Assembly: GCF_029968035.1 (NCBI RefSeq)
Contig: NZ_JASCIQ010000054.1
Span: 1 to 51,264 of the forward strand
Reading direction: 5' to 3'
DNA from: Streptomyces cavernicola
Lineage (GTDB): Bacteria; Actinomycetota; Actinomycetes; Streptomycetales; Streptomycetaceae
DNA: 51,264 nt
Shown: positions 34,243-41,745 of the stretch, piece after piece
How positions within the stretch are numbered: position 1 is the first letter of the stretch
Layout of the letters: the number at the start of each line of letters is the position of its first letter
Made by a program: the position numbers and the translations under genes
Notes under the pieces: generated by a model
The model's input: the letters and a program-made list of their open reading frames with translations, nothing else
The model's database searches: none
What the model was told of the DNA's origin: nothing

Positions 34243-36543
34243 ATGCCCGCGCCGACCCATGGATGTGCCTTGCCCCGGTTCAGTGTCATCGTCCCCGCGT
34301 ACAAGGTGCAGGCCTACCTGTACGAAGCGCTCCACTCCGTACTGCGACAGTCCTTCACGGATCTGGAGCTGATCGCGGTCGACGACTGCTCACCGGACGC
34401 GTCGGGCGAGGTCATCGACGAGCTGGCGGCCGAGGACCCGCGCGTACGGGCCGTGCATCTGACGGAGAACGTGGGCCTGGGGCGGGCCCGCAACGCCGGC
34501 ATGGAGCACGCCACCGGCGACTACCTGATCTTCCTGGACGGCGACGACACCCTCACCCCCGGCGCCCTGGAGGCCGCCGCCGACCGCCTCAAGGAGACCG
34601 GCTCCCCCGACGTCCTCGTCTACGACTACGCCCGTACCTTCTGGACCGGGCAGGAGCTCCGCAACCAGCAGGCCGCCCAGCTGCGCGAGGACGGGCCCGT
34701 GCCGTTCCGGCTCACCGAGCGGCCGGGCCTGCTCAAGCTGCTCATGGTGGTGTGGAACAAGGCCTACAGCCGGGAGTTCATCGAGCGAGAGGGCTTCCGG
34801 TTCCCTCCCGGTTACTACGAGGACACCCCGTTCACCTATCCAGTTCTGATGGCAGCGGAAACGATCGCCACCCTGGACCGGGTGTGCGTGCACTACCGGC
34901 AGCGCCGCCAGGGCAACATCCTCGGCACGACCAGCCGGAAGCACTTCGACATCTTCGACCAGTACGACCGGGTCTTCGCGCAGTTCGACGCCCGGCCGGA
35001 GTTCGCCGAGTGGCGGCCCGTCGTGTTCCGGCGCATGGTCGACCACTACGCGACGGTGTTCAGCAGGCCCGACCGGCTGCCCCGGCGCAGTCGGCCCGAG
35101 TTCCTGCGCAGGGCCCGCGCCCAGTACCGCAGGCACCACGTCCCGGGGCTGCGGCTCCACCCGCGGGCCCGCCTGCAGCACTGCCTCGTCCGCCTCGCCG
35201 CCCACCGCACGTACCGCGCCCTGCGCCTCGCCAAGGCCGCGGGCCACCGGCTCCGCGCCACCGCCGCGACCGTCAGCCGGGGCACTCGCGCGGCGCTGCT
35301 GCGGCTGCACTACCGCACCCAGCTGTGCCTGCCGGTACGGCACGACCGGGCGGTGTTCGCCACGCACCGGAGGCTCGGGCACGGCGGCAACCCGGGCGCG
35401 GTCGAGGAGAAGGTCCGCGAGCTCGCGCCGCACATCCGCACCGCGTGGATCGCCGACCCCGCCCACCACCACACCGTCCCCACCGCCACCAGGAGGATCA
35501 CGCCCGGCACCGCCGCGTACTGGACGGCCCTGGCCCGCTCCAAGTACCTGGTGCACGACGCCGACCTCGGCCACCGGCTGGTCAAGCGCCGCGCCCAGGT
35601 CCGGGTGCAGACCCACGCCGGCACCCCGCTCAAGCGGATGGGCCTCGACCTGCAGGACCGGCCGGCCGCCGCCCGCGACACGGACTTCGCCGCGCTCCTC
35701 GACGACGTCGACACCTGGGACTACGCGCTCTCCGCCAACCGCCACTCGACGCTCGTCCGGGAGCGCGTCCTGCCCGGCTCGTACACCACCCTGGAGTACG
35801 GCCAGCCGCGCAACGACCGCTTCCTGCAGGCGAGTTCGCAGGACGTCGCCCGCCTCCGGGAGACCCTCGGCATCCCGCGGGGCAACGTCGCGATCCTGTA
35901 CGCCCCGACCTTCCGCGACCACCGGCGCAGCCAGCACCGGCCGCTCGACCTCGACCGGGTGCTGCGCGTGCTCGGCCCCCGCTTCACCGTCCTGACCCGC
36001 GCCCACCCCGCGTACGGCGAACCGCTCAGCCGCGGGGAGCACGCGCGGGTCGTCGACGTCTCGGACCACCCGAGCGTCGAATCGCTGTGCCTGGCGAGCG
36101 ACGTGCTCGTCACGGACTACTCCTCGCTGATGTTCGACTACGCCAACCTGGACCGCCCGATCGTCGTGTTCGCCGACGACCAGGAGGTCTACGAGGCGGC
36201 CCGCGGCACCTACTTCGACCTGCGGTCCCGGCCGCCGGGCGCGGTGGCGCGGGACGAGGACGAGCTGATCGACATCTTCACCACCGGCCACTGGCGGGGC
36301 TCGCGCTCCGCGCAGCTGCGGGCCGCGTTCCGGGCCCGGTTCTGCGGCTCGGACGACGGGCGGGCCGCGGAGCGCGTGGTCCGCCATGTGTTCCTCGGGC
36401 AGCGCGCGGGACTGCCTTCGGTGGTGCCGCTCGCCGACCGCCGACCGGCGCCGGTCGGCGGCAGCTGCTTCGAGCAACTGCCGGAGCAGTCCCAGGGCCC
36501 GGCCCCGACCCTCACACCCACAACTGAAGACAGCCACAACTGA
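34243..36543 (+). CDS. GT2 glycosyltransferase - CDP-glycerol glycerophosphotransferase (TagF-like) fusion
   Basis: From ATG 34243 the protein has 766 residues. An N-terminal GT2 domain (about 11-220) has AVDDCS and the catalytic LDGDD near 98-102. A basic linker leads to a Glyphos_transf domain (about 370-700) with LVTDYSSLMFDYANLDRPIV and RGTYFDL. Such proteins add sugars and polyol-phosphate units to teichoic-acid-like polymers at the inner membrane face. The motif normally read as QTWHGTPLK appears here as QTHAGTPLK, so the usual His is replaced. A TTG at 34231 is an alternative start. The last codons lie in a 16-bp periodic repeat. Confidence 0.86.
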   Translation: MPAPTHGCALPRFSVIVPAYKVQAYLYEALHSVLRQSFTDLELIAVDDCSPDASGEVIDELAAEDPRVRAVHLTENVGLGRARNAGMEHATGDYLIFLDGDDTLTPGALEAAADRLKETGSPDVLVYDYARTFWTGQELRNQQAAQLREDGPVPFRLTERPGLLKLLMVVWNKAYSREFIEREGFRFPPGYYEDTPFTYPVLMAAETIATLDRVCVHYRQRRQGNILGTTSRKHFDIFDQYDRVFAQFDARPEFAEWRPVVFRRMVDHYATVFSRPDRLPRRSRPEFLRRARAQYRRHHVPGLRLHPRARLQHCLVRLAAHRTYRALRLAKAAGHRLRATAATVSRGTRAALLRLHYRTQLCLPVRHDRAVFATHRRLGHGGNPGAVEEKVRELAPHIRTAWIADPAHHHTVPTATRRITPGTAAYWTALARSKYLVHDADLGHRLVKRRAQVRVQTHAGTPLKRMGLDLQDRPAAARDTDFAALLDDVDTWDYALSANRHSTLVRERVLPGSYTTLEYGQPRNDRFLQASSQDVARLRETLGIPRGNVAILYAPTFRDHRRSQHRPLDLDRVLRVLGPRFTVLTRAHPAYGEPLSRGEHARVVDVSDHPSVESLCLASDVLVTDYSSLMFDYANLDRPIVVFADDQEVYEAARGTYFDLRSRPPGAVARDEDELIDIFTTGHWRGSRSAQLRAAFRARFCGSDDGRAAERVVRHVFLGQRAGLPSVVPLADRRPAPVGGSCFEQLPEQSQGPAPTLTPTTEDSHN

Positions 36544-36590
36544 AGACAGCGACAACTGCACAGAGGGACAACTGCATACACGCACAACTG
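36520..36590. repeat. Five ACAACTG repeats with an exact 16-bp period
   Basis: ACAACTG occurs at 36520, 36536, 36552, 36568 and 36584, always 16 bp apart, with partly conserved spacers (aagacagc in the first two). The array spans the end and stop codon of the TagF-like gene and continues into the leader of the methyltransferase gene, ending about 108 bp before its start. It may be a slippage minisatellite or a multi-site binding array. Confidence 0.92.
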
Positions 36591-36697
36591 AAGAAGCTCA
36601 CGAAAAGCGAGGCCCGGTCGCCAGCCGGGCCACAGGACCGTCACCCCCCACACGCACCACGACTGCCCATCGCACGCACCTGACAACAGGAGCACCC

Positions 36698-37549
36698 ATG
36701 AGCACCACGTCCGCCACCGAGGCACTGCCCCGCCCCACGCGGCTCTCCGATGTGAAGGGCTGGTTCTTCCCCGCCGACCAGCTGCTCTTCGACTGGTTCC
36801 TCGGCCGGCAGCGCGACCGCGACCAGCGCGGCGACCTTCTCGAACTCGGCGCCTACCTCGGCAAGAGCGCCATCTTCATGGGCTCCTACCTCCGCGAAGG
36901 CGAGACCTTCACGGTCTGCGACCTCTTCGACTCGCCCGCTCCCGACGACCCCAACTCCAAGGAGATGAACCGCTCCTACTCGACGCTGACCCGCCGCGCC
37001 TTCGAGGCCAACTACGGCGCCTTCCACGACGAGCTGCCGACGATCCTGCAGGCCCCGTCCTCGGTCGTCGCCGACGAGGTGGCGGCGGACAGCTGCCGCT
37101 TCGCGCACATCGACGCCTCGCACCTGTACGAGCACGTCCACGGCGACATCCTCGCCGTACGCGAACTCCTCGGCCCCGACGGCATCGTGGTCCTCGACGA
37201 CTTCCGCGCCGAACACTGTCCTGGCGTCGCCGCCGCCACGTGGGGCGCGGTCGCCACGACCGGTCTGAAGCCGCTGTGCATCACGGCCACGAAGTTCTAC
37301 GGGACATGGGGGGCGTACGACGAGGTGCACTCCGCGTTGCGGGGAATGCTGCAGGGGCGGGGGGATCTTTGGCACGGGGTGGAGGAGGTCGCGGGGCATC
37401 CCCTGATCCGCATCGACGGCAAGAAGGCGAAGTCCCCGGGCCAGCCCCGCTCCCGATACGAGGCCGAGGCCCCCGCGCCCCCCGCCGCGCCGACGGCCCG
37501 CACCGGCGGCCTCTCTCGCCTGGCCCGAACCCTCCGCGGCCGCGGCTGA
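36698..37549 (+). CDS. Class I SAM-dependent methyltransferase (Methyltransf_24-like)
   Basis: The 283-residue protein has a Rossmann-type SAM-binding motif LLELGAYLGKSA (about 48-59), an acidic residue after the second strand (TVCDLFD), IDASHLYEHVHGD and VVLDDFRAEHCPG. This pattern fits O-methyltransferases acting on sugars or small molecules. AGGAG six nucleotides before ATG 36698 is convincing. The C-terminal 45 residues are Pro/Ala-rich. It follows the TagF-like gene and probably modifies the same glycan. Its 3' end faces the GT4 gene, with repeat copy D between them. Confidence 0.82.
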   Translation: MSTTSATEALPRPTRLSDVKGWFFPADQLLFDWFLGRQRDRDQRGDLLELGAYLGKSAIFMGSYLREGETFTVCDLFDSPAPDDPNSKEMNRSYSTLTRRAFEANYGAFHDELPTILQAPSSVVADEVAADSCRFAHIDASHLYEHVHGDILAVRELLGPDGIVVLDDFRAEHCPGVAAATWGAVATTGLKPLCITATKFYGTWGAYDEVHSALRGMLQGRGDLWHGVEEVAGHPLIRIDGKKAKSPGQPRSRYEAEAPAPPAAPTARTGGLSRLARTLRGRG

Positions 37550-37566
37550 GCCCTGCCGGGGGCTCC

Positions 37567-37756
37567 TTCCCCACCCCGCCCCTTCCCGAACTGGGGCTCC
37601 GCCCCAGACCCCGCTCCTCAAACGCCGGAGGGGCTGGTTTTCAGGGGCGCGGGGCTGTGACATCAGCGGCTCCGCCGCGGGGCGCGACCGGCCACGACGG
37701 CGGGACAGCCGAACGAGAGCCGACGGCAGTCTTTCGGGAAGGGGCGGGGTGGGGGG
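37567..37756. repeat. Streptomyces intergenic repeat, copy D (complete, inverted ends)
   Basis: The left arm ccccaccccgccccttcccg (within 37569-37590) and the right arm ttcgggaaggggcgggg (within 37733-37754) are perfect 22-bp inverted repeats. Between them lie box 1 (37618-37636), box 2 (from 37643) and ggctccgccgcggggcgcg. The element exactly fills the gap between two convergent genes (stops at 37549 and 37763), where its folded RNA could act as a terminator for both. Confidence 0.85.
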
Positions 37757-37762
37757 GGAGAG

Positions 37763-38923
37763 CTAGAGCTCGAGGAACGCGAACAGTTCCTCCCAGGCCC
37801 GCAGGATCTCCTCCTCCGAGAACCGTTGGACGTTCCGCCGGGCCCGGTCCCCCATCGCGTCCCGCATGCGGGGGTTCCCGGTGAGGCGGAGCAACCGGTC
37901 GGCGAGGGCCGCGCTGTCGCCGGGCGGGGCGAGGAGCCCGTCCTCGCCGTCGCGGACGATCTCCCGCACCCCGGGCGCACAGTCGAACGCCGCGCAGGGC
38001 AACCCGCCCGCCATCGCCTCCATGAGGGCGAGCGGGAAGCCCTCCCCGCGTGAGGACTGCACGAAGAGCGAGGCCCCGGCGAGCGCGCCGGGCACGTCGT
38101 CGGTGCGGCCCGGCCACTCCACCGAGGAGTCCAGGCCGAGCCGCGTGCACTGCGCCCGCAGGTCGGCCTCCTCGACGCCCGCCCCGTACACCCGCAGCGT
38201 CCACTCGGGCCGCGAGGGCGCGACCAGGGCCCAGGCGTCGAGCAGCATGTCGATGCCCTTCTGGTCGTGCAGCCGGCCGATGGACGCGACGACCTTCTCG
38301 GTGCGCGGCGAGGGCGAATCCGGCAGATGCGCAAGGGCGTTGGGCATGAAGCCGACGTTGTGCAGGCCGTCGGCGATCCAGTCGTCGGCGTCCTCCTGGG
38401 TGAGGGTGAGCCAGCGGTCGACGTGCGGATAGCTCTGCTTGATCCAGCGGTAGCGGTGGCAGGCCTTGGTGTACGCGTACGACTCGTGGCTCATGCCGAT
38501 GACGGTGAGGCCCGCGGTGTCGGCGGCGCGCACCCACTCCATCGGCCAGACCTGCGTGACGATGACGACGCCGCCGGGCCGGGCCGTGCGGAACAGCGCG
38601 GACAGCTCGTCCACGGCCCGCTGCCGGTCGGCGACGCGCGCGGCTTCGCGGCGGCGTTCGGCGGGCCGGAGGCGGCGCAGCCCGGTGCGGCGGCGCGGGG
38701 CGGGCGGGTGCGCGGGGTGCAGGGCGGTCATCGGGTAGCCGAGCGGCTCGGGCAGGGTGAGCTTGAGCTCGGCGGGGTGCACGCCGAGGGTGTGCACGCG
38801 GTGGCCGTGGGTCTGGAACAGGCGGGCCATCTGGTGCATCCAGGCGGTGACGCCGCCCAGTTCGTCGGTGCAGTTGGAGAACAGGAAGATGTCCCGCTCC
38901 CGGACGTCCACTGCGGTGGTCAT
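37763..38923 (-). CDS. Family 4 glycosyltransferase
   Basis: This 386-residue GT-B enzyme has the acceptor-side motif DELGGVTAWMHQMARLF at the N-terminus, IGRLHDQKGIDMLLDAW at the start of the donor domain and the E-x7-E motif in RGEGFPLALMEAMAGG. It retains anomeric configuration and transfers a sugar from a nucleotide donor; neither donor nor acceptor is evident. Its ATG overlaps the stop of the upstream TagF-like gene (ATGA), so it is the last gene of a coupled series. Repeat copy D follows and may end the transcript. Confidence 0.88.
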   Translation of the reverse strand: MTTAVDVRERDIFLFSNCTDELGGVTAWMHQMARLFQTHGHRVHTLGVHPAELKLTLPEPLGYPMTALHPAHPPAPRRRTGLRRLRPAERRREAARVADRQRAVDELSALFRTARPGGVVIVTQVWPMEWVRAADTAGLTVIGMSHESYAYTKACHRYRWIKQSYPHVDRWLTLTQEDADDWIADGLHNVGFMPNALAHLPDSPSPRTEKVVASIGRLHDQKGIDMLLDAWALVAPSRPEWTLRVYGAGVEEADLRAQCTRLGLDSSVEWPGRTDDVPGALAGASLFVQSSRGEGFPLALMEAMAGGLPCAAFDCAPGVREIVRDGEDGLLAPPGDSAALADRLLRLTGNPRMRDAMGDRARRNVQRFSEEEILRAWEELFAFLEL

Positions 38924-41745
38924 GCTCGATCCCTCCTGCCGAACAGGGCGTCGACCACGGCGCGCGCGGACCCGCCGTCGTCATGCGTACCGAACTCCGC
39001 GGCGAACTCCCGCCGCCGCTCCGCGTGTTCGGCGTCGGCGGGCTTGAGGTCCGCGAGGGTGCGCAGCAGCTCGTCCTCGGTCTCGGCGACCGGGCCCGGC
39101 GCACGCTCCCGCAGGTCGAAGTAGCTGCCCCGCTCGGCGGCGTACGCGTCGAGGTCGGGCGCGAACAGGACGATGGGGCGGTCCAGGAGCGCGTAGTCGA
39201 ACATGATCGACGAGTAGTCCGTCACCAACACGTCGGCCAGGCACAGGAGTTCGCTGACGTCGTGGTGGTCCGAGACGTCGAAGAGCGTGCCGGGGGCGCA
39301 CACGGGAAGCTCCGCCCGCTCCATGTAGTGGGCGCGCACGAGCAGCGCGCACTCGTCGCCGAACTCCTCCGTGAACCTCCGCACATCGAGCAGGAGTTGA
39401 TGGCGTCGGCCGTCCTTGGGGGCGCCGCGGAAGGTGGGCGCGTACAGGACGGTCTTCTTGTGGTCCGGGATGCCGAGCCGGGCGGCGAGCGGGGGGCGTG
39501 GGAAGCGGCCCTCGCGCTCGTCGTGCGCGCGGGCGGCGACGAGCCGGTCGTTGCGCGGGTAGCCGACCGGGAGGAGCTTCTCCCGGGGCAGCCGGTAGGC
39601 CTCGGCGAGGGTGCGTACGTCGTGCTCGGAGCGGACCAGGAAGTGGTCGAAGCGGTCGACGGCGCGCTGCAGCTTGTCCCGCTGCGGGGTGTTCTGCATG
39701 CGGACGCGCGTCTCGTCGAAGCCCATCCGCTTGTAGGCGCTGCCGTGCCAGGTCTGCAGGTACGTGGTGTGGTCGGGCTTGGCGAGGGCGTGCGGGAAGC
39801 CCTGGTTGTCGACCCAGAACTCGGCGCGGGCCAGGGCCCACAGGTACCGCCAGGACCAGCGCCGCACCAGCTTCGCGTCGTCCGGGAAGCCGGTGGGCGA
39901 GGAGGCGTAGGACCAGGTGGGGCGGACCTTGCGGCGGTCGACCCGGTGGCCGCGGGCGCGCAGCTCCTCGTGGACGGCGCGCGGGCTGTCGCCGTACGCC
40001 TTGCCCATGTGGGCCTCGAAGACGGCGGAGCCGCGGCGGACCGGCAGCTTCACCAACAGCCTGTTGTAGACGCGGGTCTTGACGGATCCGGAGTGCAGCC
40101 GGTCGCGCTTCTTCCGCAGCGTCTTCAGGAGCTGCCGGGCCTTGCGGGTGGGCCGGAAGTGCGTGACGTACGTGGTCAGGCGGCGGAGCGTGCGGGCCGG
40201 GCGGCGGCAGGCCTGCAGTTCGAAGGCGAGGTGGTTCCCGGCGGTCGCGTACGGCAGCCAGGTGTCGGCGGAGAGCCGTCCGGCCAGGCGCGGTCTGGCC
40301 GGGAAGCGGCTGCCCTTGCCGACGACCTCGCGCTCGGCGAACACCTCGGCGAGCGCGCTGTCGCCGCCCGCGGTGAGCACGATCCGGGTGTCCCAGATCC
40401 GCTCGCTCATGCCGCGTACGGGAAGCAGCGCCGGGTCGACGCGGAGCCGCCAGCCGAGCCGCTCGCCGTGGTGCACGGCCTCGTCGACGGGCAGCCGGAA
40501 CACCCGCTTGCCGCCGCGAAGCCGCAGTTCGAGCTCGACCTTCACGTCGGCGGCGGCCGGGAGCTTGTCGAGGGGCAGGACGATCTGCCCCTCCAGGCGG
40601 AGACGGCCGGCTTCGGCGGCGCAGCGGGTGAGCCGGTTGAAGAGCCTGAGACCCTTGAACGGGCGGTGCTGGTGGCCGAGTTCGGTGAGGTCGGTGGAGG
40701 CGAAGCCGGCGGTCTCGGCGTTCCAGTGGATCCGTCCCTCGTGCTCGGCGAGCGGCGAGACGACGGTGCCCGGTCGGGCCAGGGCGTACGCGGCGGCCTG
40801 CACGCCGTCCGCGTCCCCGGCGGCGAGCAGGGCCACGCAGATCCGCTCGTCGGGCGGCAGGTCGAGCCAGCGCTCCGGGTCGATGCAGGCGGTGAGGCGG
40901 GCGTGTGCCTGGGCGGCGAGCTCGGCGCGCTCGCCGCGGGGCAGCCGCAGGAAGCTCCGGGCGAGCGGCAGCAGATGGTCGACGACGAAGGCCCGGTCGC
41001 GGGCGTCGCGCAGGCCGGTGAGGCCGCGCCGGGCCAGCTGCAGGCCGATCCGCCCGGACGCCTCCAGGAGCGCGGGCAGGTCGCCGCCGTGGTCGGCGGG
41101 GGCGCGGTGCGTGACGATCAGGTTCGGGACGAGGGTGATGCGGCGGGCGGCGAGCGCGGCCCGTACGCCGAAGTGCACCTCGCTGCGGGAAAGGTCCTCG
41201 GCGTGCCTGAGGGCGTGCCGGTCCATGGCGTCGCGGCGCAGGCAGAACCCGCTCACCAGGGCGTCCCTGGTGACGAGTTCGGGCGCTTCGGCGAGGTCGG
41301 TGAGGGTGCGGGTGCGGGCGTGCAGGGCGTCCTGCCAGTGCGGGCCCTGCTGCTTCCCGCCTCCGGCGAGGCGGGTCCAGCGGCCTGCGACCAGGTCGGC
41401 GTCGGTGCGCCGGGCGGCCTGCAGGAGGTTGCGCAGGGCGTGCGCGTGGAGGCGTTCGCCGGCGTCGAGGACGAGGACGTGGCGGCCGTGCGCGGCGTCG
41501 AGGCCGAGGTTGCGCAGGACGGCCGGGCCGCGCACCTCGGGCGGGGCGTCGATGACGCGGACCCGGTCGGGGTGGCGGGCGGTGAGGAGGGTCGCGGTGC
41601 GGCGTACGTCCGCGTCGGTGCGGTCGCCGACGAGCACCAGCTCGACGGAGCGGAGGCTCTGGCCGAGCGCCGATTCCGCGGTGGCGGTCATGGCGTCGGG
41701 GTCGCTGCCGAGGGTGACGATGACGCTGAACTCGGGGGTGTTCAC
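38920..41745 (-). CDS. GT2-like - CDP-glycerol glycerophosphotransferase (TagF-like), 941 residues
   Basis: The N-terminal domain (about 1-210) has the GT2 fold pattern (FSVIVTLGSD, LVLVGDRTD), but the usual D-x-D-D is LDAGERL, so sugar transfer by it is doubtful. A central beta-rich region (about 340-500) precedes the Glyphos_transf domain, with QTWHGSAYKRMG, VGYPRNDRL, VLYAPTFRG, LVTDYSSIMFDYALLDRPIV and GSYFDLRE. It should add glycerol- or other polyol-phosphate units to a wall polymer. The start is GTG with GGAGGA six nucleotides upstream, overlapping the preceding stop (GTGA); its stop overlaps the GT4 start. Confidence 0.88.
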   Translation of the reverse strand: MNTPEFSVIVTLGSDPDAMTATAESALGQSLRSVELVLVGDRTDADVRRTATLLTARHPDRVRVIDAPPEVRGPAVLRNLGLDAAHGRHVLVLDAGERLHAHALRNLLQAARRTDADLVAGRWTRLAGGGKQQGPHWQDALHARTRTLTDLAEAPELVTRDALVSGFCLRRDAMDRHALRHAEDLSRSEVHFGVRAALAARRITLVPNLIVTHRAPADHGGDLPALLEASGRIGLQLARRGLTGLRDARDRAFVVDHLLPLARSFLRLPRGERAELAAQAHARLTACIDPERWLDLPPDERICVALLAAGDADGVQAAAYALARPGTVVSPLAEHEGRIHWNAETAGFASTDLTELGHQHRPFKGLRLFNRLTRCAAEAGRLRLEGQIVLPLDKLPAAADVKVELELRLRGGKRVFRLPVDEAVHHGERLGWRLRVDPALLPVRGMSERIWDTRIVLTAGGDSALAEVFAEREVVGKGSRFPARPRLAGRLSADTWLPYATAGNHLAFELQACRRPARTLRRLTTYVTHFRPTRKARQLLKTLRKKRDRLHSGSVKTRVYNRLLVKLPVRRGSAVFEAHMGKAYGDSPRAVHEELRARGHRVDRRKVRPTWSYASSPTGFPDDAKLVRRWSWRYLWALARAEFWVDNQGFPHALAKPDHTTYLQTWHGSAYKRMGFDETRVRMQNTPQRDKLQRAVDRFDHFLVRSEHDVRTLAEAYRLPREKLLPVGYPRNDRLVAARAHDEREGRFPRPPLAARLGIPDHKKTVLYAPTFRGAPKDGRRHQLLLDVRRFTEEFGDECALLVRAHYMERAELPVCAPGTLFDVSDHHDVSELLCLADVLVTDYSSIMFDYALLDRPIVLFAPDLDAYAAERGSYFDLRERAPGPVAETEDELLRTLADLKPADAEHAERRREFAAEFGTHDDGGSARAVVDALFGRRDRA

